The position numbers and the translations under genes were made by a program. From NCBI GenBank assembly GCA_017306155.1, contig JAFKJB010000009.1:1-64000 (forward strand): 64,000 bases of DNA, given 5' to 3'. Origin of the DNA: Nitrosospira multiformis. GTDB taxonomy: Bacteria; Pseudomonadota; Gammaproteobacteria; Burkholderiales; Nitrosomonadaceae. The notes beneath the pieces are model-generated. The model ran no database searches. It saw nothing but the letters and a program-made list of their open reading frames with translations, and was not told the DNA's origin. Positions 31,016 through 38,724 of the stretch are shown here, piece by piece; positions within the stretch are counted from its first letter, which is position 1; each line of letters opens with the position of its first letter.

Positions 31016-31190
31016 TCAGGAAAGATCATCAAGATGCGCAGCCATTTCCCAAGTGATGAGGCAGCCGCCTGGCTGATCTTTCTGGCGCTGAAGAACATTA
31101 CTGCTGATTGGAGACGTGCTGCCCCTGACTGGAACAGGCGATGAATAATTCGCCGTTCTCTTTGAAGACCGTTTCAGGCTGATGCGATAA
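31016..31190 (+). pseudogene. IS256-family transposase, C-terminal remnant
   Basis: The plus strand reads KIIKMRSHFPSDEAA, then WLIFLALKNITADW, then a TGA after DWNRR. One frame over it continues FAVLFEDRFRLMR and a stop at 31188-31190. Together these match the conserved C-terminal end of IS256-family transposases (HFPSDEAA, LALRNI, DWKAAMNQFA). The rest of the transposase is missing and at least one frameshift is present, so it is a dead fragment. About 80-110 bases downstream the sequence CACATACAAAAATTCTGACA resembles an IS256-type terminal inverted repeat. Confidence 0.7.
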
Positions 31191-31564
31191 AATGAGATCG
31201 ACTTTCCCGCCGCGCTGCTCGCTCCTGCTCTATACAAGGGGCTGCGTGCGTCGCCGTGGAAAAGTCTATGAGCGCCTCACATACAAAAATTCTGACACTT
31301 CCTGCTCCACTGCGTCGCTTGCCCCGCTTGCGGGGATTCAGTTTGCGTGGTCAGTGCCGCCAGACGCGCCGCATCCACCTTGCATGCAGGCGCACCCCGC
31401 GGCAAGTCACGCTCAATCCCTGCAAGGATCTGAGCTCGGCATAGCGCTCACGCCAGCGCCCGGCTTGCACACGCCCCGTGTCCAGTTCGGCTCAATGTTC
31501 TTGTTCCGCATTCTCATTGGAATGCAAGCCGAACTATAAATTCCCTCAAGAAAGACTCACTACT
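31191..31564. other. unassigned sequence between IS remnant and mer operon
   Basis: About 370 bases with no supportable gene. Near 31275-31300 it carries what may be the end of the IS256-type element. From about 31300 to 31500 a minus-strand frame is open for some 45 codons (reading AELDTGRVQAGRWRERYAEL) but begins right after a stop and has no start. It may be debris of another gene cut by the insertion. Confidence 0.4.
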
Positions 31565-31777
31565 CTAGCCGCAGCACGCCCGTTGCTGTTGAATCGGCGG
31601 GCATGGCACCGTACCAAACGAACAGAACATGCAGCAGTCGCCCGGATTAGGTCGCAACAGCGTCTTGCACTGTCTGCACTCATAGTAGAACTGGCAGGCA
31701 TCGGTAGGCATGGTTTCCTGCTGGGCATGACCGCAATGCGGACAGGTCAGCACGGATTCGAGAATGACGACGCTCAT
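31565..31777 (-). CDS. GDCCVxC-type small cysteine-rich protein of mer loci
   Basis: A 70-residue protein from ATG 31777. It has two CxxC pairs (Cys12/15 and Cys34/37), the hallmark GDCCMFCSFGTVPCPP segment at 47-61, and a terminal Cys-Cys pair at 68-69. This is the GDCCVxC family, some members of which are selenoproteins, commonly beside mercury transport genes. The function is not established; the cysteines suggest metal binding or relay. It begins 7 bases after merP, so it is the last gene of a merT-merP operon. Confidence 0.8.
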   Translation of the reverse strand: MSVVILESVLTCPHCGHAQQETMPTDACQFYYECRQCKTLLRPNPGDCCMFCSFGTVPCPPIQQQRACCG

Positions 31778-31784
31778 CGTCTGA

Positions 31785-32060
31785 TCACTTGCGCACGGTG
31801 GACGGATAGCCTGCATTCGTCGTGGCTTTGGTCAGCGCTTCCGGTTGCGCCTTGTCAGCGTCATAGCTGACGGTGGCGGTCTTGTAGTCGAAATCAACCT
31901 TAACCGCACTCACGCCGGGCACTTTTTCAAGCGATTTTTTGACCGTGAGCGGGCACAGCTCACAACTCATGTTCTGCACGCTGAGCTCAACGGTTTTCGG
32001 GGTGGCGGCCAGTGTCGTCAGTGGCAGCGCGACCAGCGCCGCGAGTAGTAGTTTGCGCAT
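31785..32060 (-). CDS. merP: periplasmic mercury-binding protein
   Basis: A 91-residue protein with a signal peptide (MRKLLLAALVALPLTTLAA) and a heavy-metal-associated domain. The metal motif is MSCELC (Cys33, Cys36), a variant of the usual MTCxxC. An AAAGGA ribosome site lies 8 bases before ATG 32060, so the longer open frame upstream, which overlaps merT, is not used. MerP passes Hg(II) to MerT. It is 11 bases after merT. Confidence 0.9.
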   Translation of the reverse strand: MRKLLLAALVALPLTTLAATPKTVELSVQNMSCELCPLTVKKSLEKVPGVSAVKVDFDYKTATVSYDADKAQPEALTKATTNAGYPSTVRK

Positions 32061-32071
32061 GACAATTCCTT

Positions 32072-32419
32072 TCAGTAGAAAAATGAAGCCAGCCACGGCA
32101 CGGCCAGCAGGCCGAGCAGCGGCACGGCGACGATCCAGAAGATGAGCCGCTGCCGCTGGATCGTGCGCGGATCGGCGCAAGGCGAGCCAGGTGTGCATGC
32201 CTGCGGCGCCAGGTAGAGCTTGCGGAAGGCCAGGCCAAGAAACAGCAGTGTCAGGCCGATGAAAATAGGCCGGTACGGCTCCATCGCCGTGAGGTTGCCT
32301 ATCCATGTGCCGCCGATGCCGAGCGCCAACAGCACGAGCGGCCCGACACAGCAGACCGATGCACCGATGGCCGCCAGTACACCCGCGATCAGCGAGCCTT
32401 TGCCAGTGAGTTGTGCCAT
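32072..32419 (-). CDS. merT: mercuric ion transporter
   Basis: A 115-residue inner-membrane protein with three hydrophobic segments. The first carries the vicinal Cys23-Cys24 pair, and the cytoplasmic loop carries Cys75 and Cys81, the same layout as MerT of Tn501. In known systems it imports Hg(II) for reduction by MerA. No merA is present in this window. It is divergent from merR across a typical mer operator. Confidence 0.92.
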   Translation of the reverse strand: MAQLTGKGSLIAGVLAAIGASVCCVGPLVLLALGIGGTWIGNLTAMEPYRPIFIGLTLLFLGLAFRKLYLAPQACTPGSPCADPRTIQRQRLIFWIVAVPLLGLLAVPWLASFFY

Positions 32420-32451
32420 TTCGATTCCCTTACCTTATGCACTCAAGTGTT

Positions 32452-32483
32452 ACTATACATCCTGTACCCAGGTACGGAATCAA
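32452..32483 (-). promoter_or_regulatory. merT promoter with MerR operator
   Basis: On the minus strand, TTGATT (32478-32483) and TATAGT (32452-32457) are separated by 20 bases. The spacer holds a dyad reading CCGTACCTGGGTAC. An overlong spacer with a GTAC dyad is the hallmark of MerR-activated promoters, where MerR untwists the DNA on metal binding. The site also lies just upstream of merR (start 32495) and would autoregulate it. Confidence 0.75.
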
Positions 32484-32494
32484 GGGAAATTTGC

Positions 32495-32893
32495 ATGGGC
32501 GCCAAATTGACTATTGGCAAACTGGCGGAAGCCGCTGGAGTGAATATCGAGACAATCCGCTATTACCAGCGGCGCGGCCTGCTGGATGAGCCCCCCAAGC
32601 CTCTGCGCGGCCATCGGCGCTACGCATCGGAGCAGGCTAAGCGCGTGCGCTTCATCAAGCGGGCGCAGGCGCTTGGCTTCACGCTGGACGAAGTGGGCGC
32701 GTTGCTGACGCTGGATGCAGCCTGCGCCTGTACAGAAACGCGAGGATTGGCTCACCGCAAGCTGACTCTGATCGAAAAGAAGATGGCCGACCTTGCGGCC
32801 ATGCACCAGGTGTTGAGCAACCTGGTGAAGCAGTGCGATACAGGGTCGGGGGATGCGCCTTGCCCAATCATCGACGTGCTGGCTCAGGAATGA
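32495..32893 (+). CDS. merR: Hg(II)-responsive regulator MerR
   Basis: A 132-residue MerR-family activator. The HTH is TIGKLAEAAGVNIETIRYYQRRGLL. The three mercury-ligand cysteines are in the expected places, Cys79, Cys114 and Cys123, with the nine-residue spacing between the last two seen in the Tn501 protein; an extra Cys77 is present. AAGGGA lies about 8 bases before the ATG. It is divergent from merT. Confidence 0.92.
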   Translation: MGAKLTIGKLAEAAGVNIETIRYYQRRGLLDEPPKPLRGHRRYASEQAKRVRFIKRAQALGFTLDEVGALLTLDAACACTETRGLAHRKLTLIEKKMADLAAMHQVLSNLVKQCDTGSGDAPCPIIDVLAQE

Positions 32894-32920
32894 TCCTGAG
32901 CGTGCCTTATTTTCCGTTTT

Positions 32921-32956
32921 CTGAGATGACTCCCATTACTGAGATGACCCCCATTA
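32921..32956. repeat. 18-bp tandem duplication
   Basis: CTGAGATGACTCCCATTA is repeated once head to tail (32921-32938 and 32939-32956) with a single C/T difference. It lies in the 117-base gap between merR and the lipoprotein gene, just past the merR stop. No function is evident. Confidence 0.7.
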
Positions 32957-33010
32957 AATAGGCGCCCCTGAATATCGAACAGTCAGCGGATTTTCCTGCT
33001 TTCTGCGATA

Positions 33011-33646
33011 TTAACGCGCAAGAGGTTGAACACCCCTCAGTATCTTGCCGGGCGGTGGCGGCGGGGGAACACCGGCCGGCGGCGGAGGTATGTTTACTGT
33101 TCCCTGCGGCCCGGGCGGCGGAGGCGGGTAGGAAGAGGAATAAGGCGGATAGGAAGGGGAGGTGTAGCGACCGCCCGGATAATTGTTCGTGACCTGGCCA
33201 TATACCGGCACCTGATGTCCCTTGGCGTACATGCATTGCACGTAGGCAGCGTCATAACGCTCCTGGGAAATCGAACCCGAGGCTCCGGCGCTACCGATGC
33301 CAGCCAGGCTGCCTGCCAGGGCACCGGTACCGGCTCCAATTGCTGCGCCGCGTCCACCGCCCAGGGCAGCGCCAGCCGCAGCCCCTACTCCGGCACCTAC
33401 GGCGGCGCTTCCCACTCCGCTGGATATCGAAGCGCGGCTTGGCGTATTTCCTCCAACCTGGTCATAAGCAAACTGCCGGCAGAGGTAGTCGTCGTAGCGG
33501 AACTCGTCGAAGCTTCTTCCTGTGCCCGGCAGGGCCATCATGCTGGGACCTGTTGGCATACCGACACAGGCAGTGAGCGAAGCGAGCGCGAGTAGCGGGA
33601 GGGACAACCTCGGGGATAACTTCGGAAGTAACTTGGCCCGGTGCAT
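33011..33646 (-). CDS. glycine-zipper lipoprotein with proline-rich tail
   Basis: About 211 residues from ATG 33646. The signal ends in the lipobox LASLTAC. A conserved FDEFRYDDYLCRQFA segment follows, then an Ala/Gly-rich glycine-zipper region (about 75-125) and a Pro/Tyr-rich C-terminus. Glycine-zipper proteins of this kind are usually outer-membrane or envelope proteins of unknown role. An ATG at 33697 that overlaps the upstream gene as ATGA is an alternative start, but it would give an unusually long signal n-region. It probably forms an operon with the gene at 33694-34200. Confidence 0.7.
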   Translation of the reverse strand: MHRAKLLPKLSPRLSLPLLALASLTACVGMPTGPSMMALPGTGRSFDEFRYDDYLCRQFAYDQVGGNTPSRASISSGVGSAAVGAGVGAAAGAALGGGRGAAIGAGTGALAGSLAGIGSAGASGSISQERYDAAYVQCMYAKGHQVPVYGQVTNNYPGGRYTSPSYPPYSSSYPPPPPGPQGTVNIPPPPAGVPPPPPPGKILRGVQPLAR

Positions 33647-33693
33647 TTTATCCGAGACCGGGGATTTCCTGAATATGGATTGGATCATTACGT

Positions 33694-34200
33694 TCATTGA
33701 CTGGGTTGGGGCGCTACCTGCAGCCACCCTTCAGGACAATTTTTGACATAAGGATAATAGCCTTCGGGATTGCGGCAATAATACCAGTAACTGGTTGCCG
33801 GGGGCTGGGGTTGGGATTGCTGGGCCACCGGCGGCTGCTGGATGTAAACAGGGGGCTGTGCCGGTGTTACAACTACTGGCGCCGCCGGCGGATAAACATA
33901 CCCGGGCGTGTAGCCATACCAGGGGGTAAACCCGTAAGCCGGATAGCTGTAGGGTGCGTAACCGTATGGCGGCCCGTAGCGGTAATAAGGGGAATAAGAA
34001 GGCGCTCTGCCGTAGTAACCCAGGCCGTAACCGCCCAATACTCCCAGTCCGAAAGCCAATCCGGGACCGGGCCAATGACCGCTGTGGGAGTGACCTCCGT
34101 AGTGACCTCCGTAGTGGCCTCCTCTGTCTGCCCATCCCGCAGTTGCCGAAAATGATCCGAGCAAAATGAGGAAAGCGTACATGAATCCCTTTTTTTTCAT
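33694..34200 (-). CDS. exported Gly/Tyr/Pro-rich protein
   Basis: A 168-residue protein from ATG 34200, which has TGGAGA upstream. The signal peptide (MKKKGFMYAFLILLGSFSATAGWA) is followed by HYGGHYGGHSHSGHW repeats, a hydrophobic glycine stretch (LAFGLGVLGGYGLGYYG), Tyr/Pro-rich low-complexity sequence and a C-terminal YYCRNPEGYYPYVKNCPEGW module. That last module is widespread in small proteobacterial exported proteins of unknown function. The upstream 35 codons of the same frame are not supported. Confidence 0.7.
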   Translation of the reverse strand: MKKKGFMYAFLILLGSFSATAGWADRGGHYGGHYGGHSHSGHWPGPGLAFGLGVLGGYGLGYYGRAPSYSPYYRYGPPYGYAPYSYPAYGFTPWYGYTPGYVYPPAAPVVVTPAQPPVYIQQPPVAQQSQPQPPATSYWYYCRNPEGYYPYVKNCPEGWLQVAPQPSQ

Positions 34201-34560
34201 GCCAGTCTCCACTTTGCGATTCCAGTAGTTGAAATTACTTCTCGCCTTTTCATGGGTGATTGTGATTGAATTGTTCCGTGAGCAAAAAAATTCCGGCTGG
34301 ATCATTTAATACGGATATAACGCATTATCGGCACTTTGGTTGTCATACTTGAATAATCCTGGCAAGCCTGGATCTTCCTCTTTTGAAAGCAAGAACAGTA
34401 GAGTTTCGAGTGGAGCAGCAGGGGCGTGCTTCGCCGTTCAATCAAAATAGAGATAATTTCCTGCTTTTGCGGAAAAAAACGGTACCCGGAAGAAAAACGG
34501 CTTCTCTTTTCGCCGCACAGACTCTCCTCGTTGGAGATGCAGGCTCTATAATAGGCGCCC
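34201..34560. other. island/prpD boundary, no gene seen
   Basis: A 360-base divergent gap. I see no supportable gene. It must hold the promoter of the exported Gly/Tyr-rich protein on the minus strand and the promoter of prpD on the plus strand; a perfect TATAAT (34547-34552) lies eight bases before prpD. No integrase, tRNA or clear attachment repeat was found. Confidence 0.6.
34547..34552 (+). promoter_or_regulatory. prpD: candidate -10 box immediately before prpD
   Basis: A consensus TATAAT ends eight bases before the prpD ATG. Transcription starting six to eight bases downstream would begin at or next to the start codon, giving a leaderless mRNA. This fits the absence of a ribosome site in front of prpD. 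There is no good -35 hexamer at 16-18 bases. Confidence 0.4.
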
Positions 34561-36012
34561 ATGTCATCCGCGTCCTCCAATATTCGTCCCCAGCCTGACC
34601 AGGTTCTGGTCGATATTGCAGATTACGTCGTAGGGCGGGATATCCAAAGCGATCTGGCTTACGCTACCGCCCGCCACTGCCTGATGGATTCTCTCGGGTG
34701 CGCCATGGAAGCGCTTGCATATCCGGCCTGCACCAAGCTGCTTGGGCCGCTTGTGCCTGGCGTTGCCGAATCCGGGGGCGGCGCGAGAATTCCGGGGACA
34801 CGGTTTCAGCTCGATCCGGTGGAAGCGGCCTTCAATATCGGCACGATGATTCGCTGGCTCGATTTCAACGATACCTGGCTGGCCGCGGAATGGGGCCATC
34901 CATCGGATAATCTTGGTGCCATACTGGCTGTGGCCGACTGGCTTTCGCGCAGCGCCGTGAACGGAAGCCGGCGGCCGCTCATGCGGGATGTGTTGACCGC
35001 GATGATAAAGGCATACGAGATTCAGGGTTGCCTCGCTTTGGAAAACAGTTTCAACAAGGTGGGTCTGGATCATGTGGTACTGGTTAAAGTCGCATCCACA
35101 GCCGTCGTAACGCATCTGCTGGGCGGCAGCCGCAACCAGATTGTCGATGCGCTTTCCCAGGCGTGGGTGGATGGACAGGCATTGCGCACGTATCGTCATG
35201 CGCCCAACACCGGCTCGCGCAAATCCTGGGCCGCGGGAGATGCTACCAGCCGGGCGGTATGGCTCGCGCTGATCACACTCAAGGGGGAGACAGGCTACCC
35301 TTCAGCACTGACCGCGAAAACCTGGGGGTTCTACGACGTGCTGTTCAAGGGAAAACCTTTCAAATTCCAGAGGCCCGTTGAGCGATGGCATTCCTACGTG
35401 ATGGAAAATGTGCTGCTCAAGATTTCGTTCCCGGCCGAATTCCACTCCCAGACGGCGGCGGAGTGTGCGATGCAGCTATACCCGCAGGTGAAGGACCGGG
35501 TTGACGATATCCGGAAAATAACGATCCGCACCCACGAGGCCGCAATCCGTATCATCGACAAGAAGGGGCCGCTCAGCAGCCCGGCCGACCGCGACCATTG
35601 CATGCAGTATATCGTTGCGGTGGCACTTATTTTCGGCAGGCTTACGGCTGCCGATTACGAGGATGCCGTGGCCGCCGACCCTCGCATCGATGCGTTGCGG
35701 GACAAGATAATCTGCGTCGAGGACCCGCAGTTCACAAAGGATTATTACGATCCCGAAAAACGCTCCATCGCAAACGGTCTTGCCCTGGAATTCAGGGACG
35801 GCAGTAAACTGGAGGAAGTGGTGGTGGAGTATCCCATCGGCCACAGGCTGCGTCGAAACGAAGGCATTCCGCTACTGGAAGAAAAGTTCAGAATCAATCT
35901 TGCGCGCCGTTTCCCGGCCCACCGGTGCGAGGCAATCATGAATGCCTGTCATGATCAAGGCAGGCTTGAAGGGATGCCGGTTCACGAGTTTATCGATCTG
36001 TTTGTGGTTTAG
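34561..36012 (+). CDS. prpD: 2-methylcitrate dehydratase (MmgE/PrpD family)
   Basis: A 483-residue protein, the same length as E. coli PrpD, that dehydrates 2-methylcitrate in the methylcitrate cycle. Family blocks include [38 protein letters not shown] and [15 protein letters not shown]. It is the missing partner of prpB and prpC at 26087-28161, from which it is separated by 6.4 kb of unrelated genes. Its last 23 bases overlap the convergent gene at 35990. No Shine-Dalgarno sequence is seen. Confidence 0.92.
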   Translation: MSSASSNIRPQPDQVLVDIADYVVGRDIQSDLAYATARHCLMDSLGCAMEALAYPACTKLLGPLVPGVAESGGGARIPGTRFQLDPVEAAFNIGTMIRWLDFNDTWLAAEWGHPSDNLGAILAVADWLSRSAVNGSRRPLMRDVLTAMIKAYEIQGCLALENSFNKVGLDHVVLVKVASTAVVTHLLGGSRNQIVDALSQAWVDGQALRTYRHAPNTGSRKSWAAGDATSRAVWLALITLKGETGYPSALTAKTWGFYDVLFKGKPFKFQRPVERWHSYVMENVLLKISFPAEFHSQTAAECAMQLYPQVKDRVDDIRKITIRTHEAAIRIIDKKGPLSSPADRDHCMQYIVAVALIFGRLTAADYEDAVAADPRIDALRDKIICVEDPQFTKDYYDPEKRSIANGLALEFRDGSKLEEVVVEYPIGHRLRRNEGIPLLEEKFRINLARRFPAHRCEAIMNACHDQGRLEGMPVHEFIDLFVV

Positions 36013-37507
36013 ATAAGCCGGTTTCTGCTTCGGGACGCGCAACATGAGGCGGGATGAGATCCCTTTCGATGAGATCGTGATCGTTCTCCTGCCGGGAAGA
36101 GTTTGTATTCAGCAGTATCCGGAGAGTATTGAGCCTCAATCTCCACGAAGCGGCGGTTGCCGGGTCTGCTGACAGGGCGGCCAGCAATTGTTCCACCCCG
36201 TCGGTATGTGAGGCGTCGCAGGTGGAGAAGAAACGGTGAAGCTCCTCACTGTTCGTGATGCCGGTCCGCTGCACGAAACCGGGATAATCTTCACGCAGAT
36301 GGGAGGCCAGCCAGGCCTGATCGATCCATTGCTTCAACTGGTTATAGCTGAAATAGGTGCGTATTGCGAGGTCCACCGGATCGGCATTGCTGAGGTTTTC
36401 GATGTTATCGAATCCTTCCCGCTCCAGTCTCAATTCGTGCGAGTAGCTCATTCCCGCCAGCATGGAAAGCGGCAGCGCGCGGTAGCTCATGGCGGGGATG
36501 ATATCTCTGGTCAGTTTAACGACGATGCGCTCGATTCCGAGTTCAGCCCGTTTCGGATAGAAACCGAGAAAAAAAGCAACAAGGGGCAGCAGGCTCAATC
36601 TGGGAGGGAAGGGGATTTCCTGTTTTAGAGCTGGTTTTTCACCATTGCCTGATCTTTCAGGAGATGCGGTTTCTTTGGGCTCCTCACCGGCAGGAGGCGT
36701 TGTGGAGGTTGGGAGCGCTGGCGCTGCGGCATTAACATCGGAAGACGCGGCAGTTGAGGATGCCATCGCATCGAGTTCGTGTGGCAGCAGCAGATCGAAC
36801 GCAAAAGAGAGCACCAGCGCCAGCAGGCTTGCGATGATCATGCGGATGGTGCCATCGACGAACGTATTGGAAGTGAGGTCCATCGTGAAGTAGGCGCGGA
36901 CTACGGAGCCGATGAAATAGACGTAAGCACCGAGGAATCCGAACTGGAAAGCCGTCAGGTTGCGGACGAGGTGGGAATAATAGGAAGCGTGATCTGTTTC
37001 ATACAGTTCCATGAAGGGGCCCATCGTCAGCATGTTCGCCCCGAGACTGAAATCCACGCCCAGTTCCGCGGAGGAGGAAACGGGCTTGAACAGCAGCAGA
37101 ATCGAACTGCCGAGCAGCACGACGACAGTAGTCAGCCAGACACTTCCCCTATAGGCGCCAAAGGAGGCCCGGTGCCCCATCCGCTGGCGGATTTCACTGC
37201 GCCGCTCGGGTGGAACGTCGTGGTACAAACGGCGCTCCTTGCGGTTCGCCATCTTCATCGTGTAGCTCAAGGCGAGCGATGGCACAACCAGAACCGCCAC
37301 CAGGGTCATGATAAGGTTGTACTGGAAGAAGACCGGGTCAAACCAGTGCGCGACTGCACGGAAATCCCGGTGTGCGGCTGTGCCGGGTCCCGGCGTTGTC
37401 CCAAAGGCGGACTCCAGTCCCAGGCTCAGGATGAAGATCACTGGTACCGCAAATACCAGCCAATCGTACCAGTGCATGTCCCGTTTTTTGCTCTCGTTCG
37501 GATCCAT
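35990..37507 (-). CDS. multi-pass membrane protein of unknown function
   Basis: A 505-residue protein from ATG 37507 (GACGGAT upstream). Hydrophobic segments are at about 15-35, 65-90, 125-145, 185-210 and 220-245. A long Ala/Ser/Pro/Glu linker follows (about 250-290), then another hydrophobic stretch ([17 protein letters not shown]) and a soluble C-terminal region. The latter includes an [20 protein letters not shown] helix-hairpin-like stretch followed by an [17 protein letters not shown] segment. I cannot name the family. It starts 10 bases after the alpha/beta hydrolase stop, so the two are co-transcribed. The frame upstream of 37507 overlaps the hydrolase and is not used. Confidence 0.7.
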   Translation of the reverse strand: MDPNESKKRDMHWYDWLVFAVPVIFILSLGLESAFGTTPGPGTAAHRDFRAVAHWFDPVFFQYNLIMTLVAVLVVPSLALSYTMKMANRKERRLYHDVPPERRSEIRQRMGHRASFGAYRGSVWLTTVVVLLGSSILLLFKPVSSSAELGVDFSLGANMLTMGPFMELYETDHASYYSHLVRNLTAFQFGFLGAYVYFIGSVVRAYFTMDLTSNTFVDGTIRMIIASLLALVLSFAFDLLLPHELDAMASSTAASSDVNAAAPALPTSTTPPAGEEPKETASPERSGNGEKPALKQEIPFPPRLSLLPLVAFFLGFYPKRAELGIERIVVKLTRDIIPAMSYRALPLSMLAGMSYSHELRLEREGFDNIENLSNADPVDLAIRTYFSYNQLKQWIDQAWLASHLREDYPGFVQRTGITNSEELHRFFSTCDASHTDGVEQLLAALSADPATAASWRLRLNTLRILLNTNSSRQENDHDLIERDLIPPHVARPEAETGLSKPQTDR

Positions 37508-37517
37508 ATCCGTCTTT

Positions 37518-38246
37518 TCAACTTTCCTTGCCTTCTGCCGCAGCAATTGCCTGAAGCGCCGCCTCGATCCAGAATTGGCGATGATTGAAAGGCCGTGCGG
37601 ATTGCCTGTCCGGCAGGGCCAGGCTCCAGCCCAGAAGCTCGATATGGTCGGCCCGCAGTGTTCCCCGAAACTTTCCCCATCCGGCAGAGGCCACGGGAAC
37701 CATGCCATCGTTGTCTTCCCGCATTACCCTGCCATAGGGCCTAAGCCAGAAAGGCAGCTCCTCCAAAGGACGGTGGCTTGCATAGGAGGAATAGGCGACA
37801 TCCGGCCGATCCGGGATCTGTATTGCTTCGCACGCGGCGGGAGTCAGTTCGGCGAGCGCCGGATGACCAATGTGTCGAATCCAGGCGGGAACAGGCCCTT
37901 TGGCTTCGAGGAACCATTGTGCCAGGGGCGAACCGCGATGCGGAGTGGAAACAGTGAGCAGGCTTTTTACGCGCCGGTCCGGGTCGAGGTGGTTGATGAG
38001 ATACCGGGCATCGAGCCCACCCATGCTATGCGCGACCAGGGCAAAAACCGGCGCGCGTCCGCGGAAAAGTTTGCTTGCGAGTATTTCAGCGCGTTCTGCT
38101 ATGGTTCCAGCGCCCGGTACTTCCGGTATGAGAGGCCTGATATCCTTGCGGCCTAATGCCTTTTCCACGCCGCGAAATTGTTCGATGGGACCCCACCGCG
38201 AGAAGCCCAGAAAGCCGTGCAACAGCACCACCGTTGGAGTTGCCAT
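37518..38246 (-). CDS. alpha/beta hydrolase (triacylglycerol lipase-like)
   Basis: A 242-residue protein from ATG 38246, which has AGGAT upstream. The oxyanion-hole HGFLGFSRWGP comes first, the nucleophile elbow is AHSMGG with Ser74, and candidate acid/base residues are in DNDGMVP and RADHIELLG. No signal peptide is seen, so it should be cytoplasmic. The pattern VSTPHRGSPLAQWF is typical of PGAP1/lipase-class proteins. The substrate is unknown. It is the first gene of a pair with the membrane protein downstream. Confidence 0.8.
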   Translation of the reverse strand: MATPTVVLLHGFLGFSRWGPIEQFRGVEKALGRKDIRPLIPEVPGAGTIAERAEILASKLFRGRAPVFALVAHSMGGLDARYLINHLDPDRRVKSLLTVSTPHRGSPLAQWFLEAKGPVPAWIRHIGHPALAELTPAACEAIQIPDRPDVAYSSYASHRPLEELPFWLRPYGRVMREDNDGMVPVASAGWGKFRGTLRADHIELLGWSLALPDRQSARPFNHRQFWIEAALQAIAAAEGKES

Positions 38247-38724
38247 ATAATCCTGTTCGCAATAAATGAACACATCCAATGAAGCTTGCAGCCGCACTGC
38301 TGCTGCCTGCGCCTGTCAGTTCATCGCACCACGATACGTGGCAACGATACTCTGCTACCTTATTTCTATTATAGGATATTCCGCATTCTGCACCAGGCTG
38401 TATTTATGCAACCAACATGACGCCGTCTCACCGGTATCATCACGTTATCATCAGCCCTGAATATTTTGCTGGCGTGCCTGCCGAACTGCCCGCAGACAGG
38501 TTTTGCCGATGCAAGTAAATCACAATGACTTGTTCAGTGACTTCTCAAGGGGAATATAATCCGATAGGTGGATTAAGCCCTGATCGGAAGCCGGTTCGGT
38601 AACCGATTCGGGGAGGACTGGCCCCGGATTGCACTCTGGAGTCTGAACGTGATTTCGACCGCCGTGCTGTTTATCCGCTTTGAGCAACCGTATTGAGCGA
38701 CTATATCGAGCGAGGAGCCGAAGA
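38247..38724. other. intergenic region upstream of the SDR gene
   Basis: A 478-base divergent gap without a supportable gene. A possible plus-strand promoter is TTGTTC (38530-38535), 19 bases, then TATAAT (38555-38560), which would leave a leader of about 160 bases before the SDR gene. The inverted sequence CGGTTCGGTAACCG near 38592 is a minor palindrome. Confidence 0.4.

Noticed and set aside
31785-32306. Extended merP reading frame
   Set aside because: The extra 82 codons overlap merT in another frame; the ATG at 32060 has a good ribosome site and a signal peptide follows it.
37508-37708. N-terminal extension of the 505-residue membrane protein
   Set aside because: It overlaps the 3' end of the alpha/beta hydrolase gene and has non-coding-like composition; the ATG at 37507 is better placed.
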